Shown one piece after another: positions 58,079 to 64,000 of a DNA stretch of 64,000 nucleotides. The stretch is taken from contig CBDFFU010000006.1 of NCBI GenBank assembly GCA_965246875.1, forward strand, positions 62,001-126,000, in the 5' to 3' direction. The notes beneath the pieces were generated by a model, which was not told where the DNA came from, did no database searches, and worked only from the letters and a program-made list of their open reading frames with translations. The translations under genes and the position numbers were made by a program. This DNA comes from DASWYT01 sp965246875. GTDB taxonomy: Bacteria; Pseudomonadota; Alphaproteobacteria; Micavibrionales; SZUA-601. Positions within the stretch are counted from its first letter, which is position 1, and every line of letters starts with the position of its first letter.

Positions 58079-58733
58079 ATCTCTGCAGGCTGACTTGGCA
58101 TCACCGGATGTACAACGCCGCCTGCGGCAGATTTTTTCGGCCAATTGCGATTTTGTTTGGGGAACAGCGAAATCCGGTGATTGGCCGAAAGACAATATTT
58201 CCAACGGCATGCCGGAGGTTGCGTTTGTTGGCCGGTCGAATGTGGGCAAATCGTCGTTGCTCAACGCGCTGACCAACCGTAATTCATTGGCACGCGTATC
58301 ACGCACACCCGGCCGGACACAACAGATCAATTTTTTTAATCTGGGTGCGTTCTTTTGTCTGGTGGACATGCCGGGCTATGGCTATGCCAAGGTCGGCCAG
58401 CAGCTGGAGGACAAATGGCGCGTGCTGGCCGATGAGTATTTCAAACAGCGCAAAGCTTTCAAGCGTGCCTATGTGTTGATCGATGCACGGCACGGTTTGC
58501 AGGATCATGACAAGATGCTGTTGCAATGGTTTGACCGGCTGGTCGTGCCGTATCGTGTCATCCTGACCAAAGCGGATAAAGCCACCAAGCCGGAACAGGT
58601 GGCAATGATTGAAGCGGTGAAAGCAGAATTGCAAAAACACCCGTCTGCCCTGTCGGAACCGCTGTTAATCAGTTCCGATAAAAAGACCGGTATTGATGTA
58701 TTGCAGGCCGATATTGAGAGTCTGTTGCGGTAA
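58065..58733 (+). CDS. engB: Ribosome biogenesis GTPase EngB (YihA/YsxC)
   Basis: Essential GTPase acting on the large ribosomal subunit. G1 GRSNVGKSSLLNALT, G3 DMPGYGYAKV and G4 LTKADKATKPEQ are intact. The ATG at 58065 (MSSLES) is taken as start; ATGs at 58050 and 58056 are also in frame, and all overlap the yidC end. About 222 residues. Confidence 0.94.
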   Translation: MSSLESLQADLASPDVQRRLRQIFSANCDFVWGTAKSGDWPKDNISNGMPEVAFVGRSNVGKSSLLNALTNRNSLARVSRTPGRTQQINFFNLGAFFCLVDMPGYGYAKVGQQLEDKWRVLADEYFKQRKAFKRAYVLIDARHGLQDHDKMLLQWFDRLVVPYRVILTKADKATKPEQVAMIEAVKAELQKHPSALSEPLLISSDKKTGIDVLQADIESLLR

Positions 58734-58775
58734 AATTCTGTGGCAAAAACGGTTCCGTCCCGCTAGACTGGCGGC

Positions 58776-60059
58776 ATGATCTCAATCCTTATTGCATCCT
58801 TGTTCATAGCGGCGGCGGCCTGTCTGGCGGCTGTGTTGACCTATCTGGTCATGTCTGGAAAAACGCGCGTGTTAGAAGCGCAATTGAGTGGGCAGGCGCA
58901 GAATCATTTGGAAAAGCTGCAATTGCTGGAACAGGCCAAGGGCCAACTGGCTGACCGGTTCGCATCCCTGTCGGCGGACGCGCTGGCGCAGAATAATGAC
59001 CGGTTTTTGACCTTGGCCAAAGAAAATTTACAGCAGTTCCAGCAAAAAGCGGAACTGGATTTGCAGAAGCGGCAGAATGACATTAGCCACGTTGTCAAAC
59101 CGGTGGCCGAAACGCTGCAAAAAATGGATTTGAAAATCGGTGAGCTGGAATTGCAGCGGCAGCATTCCTATGGCGAGTTAAAATCACTGGTCGGCACCAT
59201 GGCAACGGACCAACAGCGTTTGCAGCAGGAAACGGCATCCTTGGTGCAGGCCTTACGCGCGCCAACCACGCGTGGCCAGTGGGGCGAGATGCAGTTGAAG
59301 CGCGTCCTGGATATGGCCGGGCTGCAAGAAGGCATTCATTATCAAACACAGGTCAGCCAGCAAACAGCGACAGGCGCGAAACGCCCGGATGTGGTTGTGT
59401 CCTTACCACCGGATCGTGTGTTGTTGATCGACTCCAAAGTGCCGATGCAGAATTATTTGAATTCCTGGGGTGACAATATTAACGATGCTGAACGGCGCAT
59501 CTTATGGGCGAAGCATACGCAGGATTTCAAAACGCATATCGACAGCCTGTCGAAAAAAGATTATCTCAGCGCCTTTCCATCGTATGACTGGGTGGTGCTA
59601 TTTGTGCCGCTTGACAGTCTGATGCAGATCGCGCTGGATCATGAACCCGCTCTGATGGAATTTGCCTGGAGCAAAAAGGTTGTCATTGTGACACCGACCA
59701 GTTTGCTTGGCATGTTGCGCATCGTCGCCCACGCGCACGATCAGTTTAAAATCAACGAAGGCGCCAAGGATATCGCGAAATTGGGTGAGGCGTTGTACAA
59801 ACGCATCGGCACCTTCATGGGCCATATGACGGCCATGGGCGATTCCCTGAATAAGGTGTTGAACAAGTATAATGCAGCTGTCGGGTCGCTGGATGGCATG
59901 GTCATGCCAACCTTGCGCCAGATGCGCGATAAAGGAATCGCGACGAAAGATGTGGTGCCGGAGCCAAACCCGATTGAAGAGCGCAGCCGCGCATTAACGG
60001 CACCCGAAGCCCTGAACGTGATCGCGAATGACAGCGTCGATCACATTGCCGCCGAATAA
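58776..60059 (+). CDS. rmuC: DNA recombination protein RmuC
   Basis: Family that limits inversions between short repeats; biochemical activity not settled. N-terminal membrane helix (ILIASLFIAAAACLAAVLTYLV), a long coiled coil at about 30-150 rich in Gln and Leu, then the RmuC nuclease-like domain with RGQWGEMQLKRVLDMAGL, RPDVVVSLPPDRVLLIDSKVP and VTPTSLLGMLRIVAHA. 427 residues. Upstream of def-fmt-truA, the usual alphaproteobacterial order. Confidence 0.93.
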   Translation: MISILIASLFIAAAACLAAVLTYLVMSGKTRVLEAQLSGQAQNHLEKLQLLEQAKGQLADRFASLSADALAQNNDRFLTLAKENLQQFQQKAELDLQKRQNDISHVVKPVAETLQKMDLKIGELELQRQHSYGELKSLVGTMATDQQRLQQETASLVQALRAPTTRGQWGEMQLKRVLDMAGLQEGIHYQTQVSQQTATGAKRPDVVVSLPPDRVLLIDSKVPMQNYLNSWGDNINDAERRILWAKHTQDFKTHIDSLSKKDYLSAFPSYDWVVLFVPLDSLMQIALDHEPALMEFAWSKKVVIVTPTSLLGMLRIVAHAHDQFKINEGAKDIAKLGEALYKRIGTFMGHMTAMGDSLNKVLNKYNAAVGSLDGMVMPTLRQMRDKGIATKDVVPEPNPIEERSRALTAPEALNVIANDSVDHIAAE

Positions 60060-60078
60060 ATTGCAGGATAGAGAGACG

Positions 60079-60603
60079 ATGGCACTTCTACGTGTTTGCT
60101 TGTTACCCGACCCGGTGTTGCGCGAAATAGCGCAGCCCGTTGCAGAGGTAACCCCCGAGATTTTGACCTTGCTGGATGATATGCTGGACACGATGTATCA
60201 CGAAGTCGGGATTGGTCTTGCAGCTCCGCAAGTTGACGTTTTAAAACGCGTTGTGGTGATGGATATTTTTGGTGGCCGTGGCGATGGTGAACGGCAGCCG
60301 ATCAAGCTGATCAATCCCAAAATTGTTGCGGCAAGCGACGAATTGTCGCTATATGACGAAGGCTGTTTGTCAATTCCGCAAATGAACGGCGAGGTGATGC
60401 GGCCAGCAGATGTGACAGTGCAATACATGGATATCGACGGTGAAACACAAACAGTTGAGATGAGCGGATTGGCAGCAACGTGCATCCAGCACGAGATTGA
60501 TCATTTGAACGGCAAATTGTTTATCGATTATCTGACGCCGTTGAAACGTAATATTTTACTGCGCCGTTATAACAAGCGCCAACAAAACAATCACGAGGAT
60601 TAA
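60079..60603 (+). CDS. def: Peptide deformylase
   Basis: Removes formyl from the initiator methionine of nascent chains. The three motifs are complete: GIGLAAPQ, EGCLSIPQ and the metal-binding QHEIDHLNGKLF. Start at ATG 60079 behind AGGATAGAGAGACG; an in-frame start at 60028 lies inside rmuC. 174 residues. Four bases before fmt, consistent with their linked function. Confidence 0.96.
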   Translation: MALLRVCLLPDPVLREIAQPVAEVTPEILTLLDDMLDTMYHEVGIGLAAPQVDVLKRVVVMDIFGGRGDGERQPIKLINPKIVAASDELSLYDEGCLSIPQMNGEVMRPADVTVQYMDIDGETQTVEMSGLAATCIQHEIDHLNGKLFIDYLTPLKRNILLRRYNKRQQNNHED

Positions 60604-60606
60604 ATC

Positions 60607-61554
60607 ATGCGCGTGATTTTTATGGGGTCGCCGGAATTTGCCGTACCGGCTTTGCAAGCCATTCACGCTGCTGGTCATAAGATTGTCTGTGTCTATTCAC
60701 AGCCGCCCCGCCCGCAAGGCCGCGGTCAGAAACTGGCACCAACAGCCGTGCATGCCGCGGCTGAAGCGTTGGGTTTGCTGGTGCGTACCCCGTCCAGTTT
60801 AAAGCCGGACGACGAAGTCAAGGCGTTTCAGGATTTGCAAGCCGATGTCGCAATTGTGGCCGCTTATGGATTGATCTTGCGTACCAACATTCTGGAGGCA
60901 CCAAAACACGGTTGTATCAATATTCACGGGTCATTACTCCCGCGCTGGCGTGGCGCAGCCCCCGTACAGCGCGCCATTCAAAGCGGTGATGCAGAAACCG
61001 GTGTGACAATCATGCAGATGGATGTGGGGTTGGATACCGGACCAATGTTATTCATCGAAAAAATATCGATTGAAAAAAATGATACGACGCAAAGTGTGAT
61101 GGACAACATGGCGCAATTGGGTGCAACGATGATCGTGCAGACGTTGGCAGGCCTTGGAAAAAACGAATTGCAGCCGCATGTGCAGCCAACGGATGGCGTG
61201 GAATACGCACACAAAATTGCGAAAAGCGAAAGCATTATTGACTGGACACAATCGGCGACACAGATCGAACGGACCTTGCGCGCCTTTACACCATGGCCGG
61301 GTATCTGGACACAAATTGGACGCGAACGTGTTCGTTTACTGGCGGTGAATGTGTTGCAAGATGATTACCCTTCGGCAACAAAAATTATTCCTGGCACGAT
61401 CATTGGCCATCCTTTGCGCGTCTTGTGTGGTAAGGGTGCTTTAGAGGTGTTGAGAGTGCAGCCGGCTGGACGGAACGCGCAAACCGCGGCGGAATTTATG
61501 GCGAGCTTGTCGTATGGCATTGATCCCATTTGCCAAGCACCAGACGCTTTGTAA
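60607..61554 (+). CDS. fmt: Methionyl-tRNA formyltransferase
   Basis: Formylates initiator Met-tRNA. FMGSPEFAVPALQAI at the start, the folate-binding SLLPRWRGAAPVQRAI with catalytic His/Asn upstream in CINIHGS, and the C-terminal OB domain (FTPWPGIWTQIG). 315 residues. truA begins in its stop codon (TAATG). Confidence 0.97.
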   Translation: MRVIFMGSPEFAVPALQAIHAAGHKIVCVYSQPPRPQGRGQKLAPTAVHAAAEALGLLVRTPSSLKPDDEVKAFQDLQADVAIVAAYGLILRTNILEAPKHGCINIHGSLLPRWRGAAPVQRAIQSGDAETGVTIMQMDVGLDTGPMLFIEKISIEKNDTTQSVMDNMAQLGATMIVQTLAGLGKNELQPHVQPTDGVEYAHKIAKSESIIDWTQSATQIERTLRAFTPWPGIWTQIGRERVRLLAVNVLQDDYPSATKIIPGTIIGHPLRVLCGKGALEVLRVQPAGRNAQTAAEFMASLSYGIDPICQAPDAL

Positions 61555-62315
61555 TGCAACGCTGGAAATTGACGGTCGAATATGACGGGCGCGCCTTTTC
61601 CGGCTGGCAGAAACAGCCGCACCATATCAGCGTGCAACAGACAATTGAAGCCGCTTTTTTCGCCTTTAGTGGTGAAACCGTCAAAGTCACGGTGGCTGGG
61701 CGGACCGATGCGGGTGTACATGGCAAAGGGCAGGTGGCTCATGTTGATTTAAGCAAAGAGATGGAACCGGAACGTTTGATGCTGGCGCTCAATGCGCTAG
61801 TACGGCCTTATCCAGTGACAATCTTACACGTTGAAAAAGTTGCTGCCGATTTTCATGCACGGTTTCAGGCGTTGGAGCGCAGCTATCAGTATAAAATCAT
61901 CAACCGCCGCATGCCATTGACGTTCGATAAAGGTTTGGCCTGGCAAGTGCCAAAGCCATTGAATGTAAAAGCCATGCAGGATGCTGCTGTGCATGTGCTG
62001 GGCCGTCATGATTTCACGTCGTTTCGGGCGATGGGGTGCCAAGCCAAACACCCGATCCGGGCCATTGATACGATCAGTGTTACGCAACGTGATGATGAGA
62101 TCATGATGGATGTCACGGCACGATCGTTTTTGTATCATCAGGTACGCAACATTGTTGGCACACTGGTCAAAATCGGCGTTGGCGACTGGCCACCGATTGC
62201 GATGAAAGAGATTCTCGAAGCGAAAGACCGCACGCTGGCCGGACCGACGGCACCGCCCGATGGCTTGTATTTTATGCGGGTCTCTTATCTACAAGATAAT
62301 CTAAAACTGCCGTAA
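61554..62315 (+). CDS. truA: tRNA pseudouridine(38-40) synthase TruA
   Basis: Modifies the anticodon stem. VEYDGRAFSGWQKQ, the catalytic aspartate in GRTDAGVHGKGQVAH and the C-terminal FLYHQVRNIVGTLVKIG are diagnostic. ATG 61554 overlaps the fmt stop; an in-frame ATG at 61530 is inside fmt. 253 residues. Its last 15 bases overlap the convergent orphan. Confidence 0.96.
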   Translation: MQRWKLTVEYDGRAFSGWQKQPHHISVQQTIEAAFFAFSGETVKVTVAGRTDAGVHGKGQVAHVDLSKEMEPERLMLALNALVRPYPVTILHVEKVAADFHARFQALERSYQYKIINRRMPLTFDKGLAWQVPKPLNVKAMQDAAVHVLGRHDFTSFRAMGCQAKHPIRAIDTISVTQRDDEIMMDVTARSFLYHQVRNIVGTLVKIGVGDWPPIAMKEILEAKDRTLAGPTAPPDGLYFMRVSYLQDNLKLP

Positions 62316-63041
62316 TGATAATTTGACGTTTTCGCTAAAACTCACAAAATCATCTGGAGCATTATCCGTTAGTCCCGGAAAGCCAGCATACTTGAAACAA
62401 AGACGAAGATAATCAATGAATAACAAATTATGTGATTCATATAACAAGAGGCTATCAACAGAAGGCTCAGGTGTAATGGCAATAGCATACATGGGGCCAC
62501 CACTAACATTATCTTTGTGCAGATCATCTGCCGATATAGCAAGGCCAAACGGCAATCCTTCTTCTATATAATCTTGCATTTCTTCTGCCCAGTATCGATC
62601 AGTCACTGTTTTCAATAAACTATCCAAACTCATAATCTGCAAAGCATCGGCCATCGGCCATCTGATGTCAGGCTTTGCTTCATAGTTCCAAGCGAAATTA
62701 ATCCCACCAACATAGCGATAAAAATATTGTAGTGATAACGGAATATAACCAAACGGCTCGACAGCTTTATTCAAAGATTTTAACATTTGTTCCGTATTAG
62801 CGAATGACTTGAGGAATGGCTGATCAAAACTATGCGGTGAGCCATTATTAAGACAATAATTAACTTCAATTAAATGTGTATGGATTACTTGCAAATTATG
62901 TTGCACCCTTGTGAATAGATCATGCATCAAATGTTCAATATTGTTGCGATAAGCAGGCAAGAAAGCTTTTGCACCTAGTGATATGATGAAATTGTAGGCA
63001 TCTTGTTCATGGTCGTTGTTGTAAGAATGATAAAAATCCAT
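62301..63041 (-). CDS. Orphan protein, possibly SUKH (SMI1/KNR4)-like
   Basis: About 246 residues from ATG 63041, which has AGGTG seven bases upstream; an ATG at 63077 overlaps the addA end and is less likely. The middle (IPLSLQYFYRYVGGINFAW, then a DSLL helix) and the later GLAISADDLHKDN...LLLYESHNLLFIDYLRLCF pattern resemble SUKH-fold immunity proteins, which protect against toxins, but key positions are loose. AT-rich insertion between truA and addA, whose borders it overlaps or nearly touches. Confidence 0.45.
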   Translation of the reverse strand: MDFYHSYNNDHEQDAYNFIISLGAKAFLPAYRNNIEHLMHDLFTRVQHNLQVIHTHLIEVNYCLNNGSPHSFDQPFLKSFANTEQMLKSLNKAVEPFGYIPLSLQYFYRYVGGINFAWNYEAKPDIRWPMADALQIMSLDSLLKTVTDRYWAEEMQDYIEEGLPFGLAISADDLHKDNVSGGPMYAIAITPEPSVDSLLLYESHNLLFIDYLRLCFKYAGFPGLTDNAPDDFVSFSENVKLSLRQF

Positions 63042-63066
63042 TTTTGACACCTGTAAAGTTCTTGGA

Positions 63067-64000
63067 TTAAGAAGCAATTGGAATAAGCTGCTCCAGTTTC
63101 TCAGCCGGCAGAATCATCAAAGATGCCGTATATGTCCAGACCAGAACAGCGTTGATCGTTTGATTTGGATACAGCACGCTGAGCAGCGCGCGATAGGCGG
63201 CCATCTGAAAGAGATAAGCGTCGGGCACCTGTTCGAGTGATGTTGCAGGTGGACGGTTGGTTTTATAATCAATAATCCACCAAGCCTTGTCATGAAACAC
63301 CAGCCTGTCGATCATGCCAGTTAACGCATAGTCTTTGTTTTCAAAACGGACTTGTCCGGCGATATTGAGTTCACTGCTGGCGTGAGCGTTTTTCGTGAAA
63401 ATAAAGCGCTTGGCTGGCTGATGAATGAGTGTTTCAATCTCGCGGTACAAGGCTTTTTGATCACGTTCCGGCAGATCGAATTCCGGATACGCCAGCATGG
63501 CGTCCAAGGCCACGGCTTGTTCATCAGCCGTATAGCGTGTCAGGTAATTCAGGATTTTGTGAATGACATTGCCGCGCGTGAAACGGCCTGTTTCCGGCAC
63601 AGACAGTGGGCTGATCACCGCGGGTTCGGCATAGGGACCGCGTGAGGGTTGCAGTACCGATGCAGCTTGCGTGTCAACATGCGGCGGGTTCAGACGCAGC
63701 CAGGCTAGGTCATCAAAGGTCAAGGGTGGAACTTGTTTGGTTTTACGTTTTGGCACCACGTCTTTGGTTTCTGTGCCGTGAAAAGCGAATTGTTGTGCGG
63801 GTCCGAATAGTGTGTCGACAGGCTGGCCGTGTTGCAGTAAATAATTATTGGCAATACAGTGCCAGTCGAGATAGTTGCGTTCGCCGGGGCGTGTGTCTTG
63901 CCAGCCCGTAACATAAAGCTCATCTTCGGCACGCGTCAGAGCGACATACAACAAGCGGTAATATTCGTCCGTCGCGTCTTTGACGTGTTCCAGATAAGCC
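63067..64000 (-). CDS. addA: Double-strand break repair helicase-nuclease AddA, C-terminal part
   Basis: The frame runs off the right edge of the window. Helicase motif VI (EYYRLLYVALTRAEDELYVTGW) is followed by the RecB-type nuclease domain with GMIDRLVFHDKAWWIIDYKTNRPP, where Asp, Asp and Lys bind metal, and the YLFQMAAYRALLSVLYP helix. AddA with AddB resects DNA ends for recombination, the alphaproteobacterial counterpart of RecBCD. About 311 residues are visible. Confidence 0.9.
   Translation of the reverse strand, partial: AYLEHVKDATDEYYRLLYVALTRAEDELYVTGWQDTRPGERNYLDWHCIANNYLLQHGQPVDTLFGPAQQFAFHGTETKDVVPKRKTKQVPPLTFDDLAWLRLNPPHVDTQAASVLQPSRGPYAEPAVISPLSVPETGRFTRGNVIHKILNYLTRYTADEQAVALDAMLAYPEFDLPERDQKALYREIETLIHQPAKRFIFTKNAHASSELNIAGQVRFENKDYALTGMIDRLVFHDKAWWIIDYKTNRPPATSLEQVPDAYLFQMAAYRALLSVLYPNQTINAVLVWTYTASLMILPAEKLEQLIPIAS

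Noticed and set aside
1..64000. tRNA or rRNA genes, CRISPR arrays, insertion sequences
   Set aside because: No T-loop/anticodon arrangements, regularly spaced repeats or transposase-like proteins were seen on either strand by eye; a tRNAscan or ISfinder run was not possible.

Overview
The window reads as chromosome of a flagellated, aerobic alphaproteobacterium. The evidence is the gene content and order: gapR (DUF2312), a priA-DUF484-xerC neighbourhood next to atpHAGDC, Tim44/mltA opposite secB, rmuC-def-fmt-truA, an AddA-type recombination helicase, coxB-coxA-ctaB with a tiny coxF-like gene, and a CIRCE-controlled groESL. Core genes look about 50-55% GC by eye. The many unrecognised genes between them are clearly more AT-rich. 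One gene is best read as an IcmB/DotO (type IVB secretion) ATPase and another is a secreted T4-lysozyme-like enzyme, so a host-associated or predatory lifestyle is possible, but I cannot name the genus.

Layout: 1-5 kb carries prephenate dehydratase, a membrane-anchored cytochrome c, HisN, an orphan gene and a catalytically dead IMPDH relative. 5-10 kb is the F1 ATP synthase operon, read leftward, in which delta and alpha are one continuous reading frame. 10-19 kb is the priA/DUF484/xerC region, broken up by orphans and a RelE-XRE toxin-antitoxin pair. 19-27 kb holds a small lipoprotein, the IcmB-like ATPase, a COG1738-like transporter, an AT-rich restriction-modification pair and groESL. 27-34 kb holds an orphan island, a perfect parS site, fliI-fliJ, a rearranged orphan locus, rsmB and a Sco protein. 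34-46 kb has an RmlC-like protein, a beta-barrel outer membrane protein behind a structured leader, the lysozyme-like protein, accBC, surface polysaccharide genes and gapR. 46-54 kb carries cytochrome oxidase genes with a HEPN/MNT module inside the operon, then gpt, secB and mscL. 54-64 kb is envelope and translation housekeeping (timA, mltA, yidC, engB, rmuC, def, fmt, truA), ending in a truncated addA.

The most unusual theme is how accessory genes sit between core genes. At two loci (priA and fliJ/rsmB) a displaced, diverged copy of the 3' end of the flanking core gene lies on the far side of the inserted cargo. At fliJ/rsmB the order is fliJ - orphan X - rsmB' - fliJ' - orphan Y - rsmB, as expected if two alleles of one intergenic spot with different cargo were joined in tandem. 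Elsewhere orphans are sealed onto core genes through overlapping stop or start codons. This suggests repeated capture of single-gene cargo at core-gene ends without a visible transposase or integrase. No tRNA, rRNA, CRISPR array or insertion sequence was recognised.
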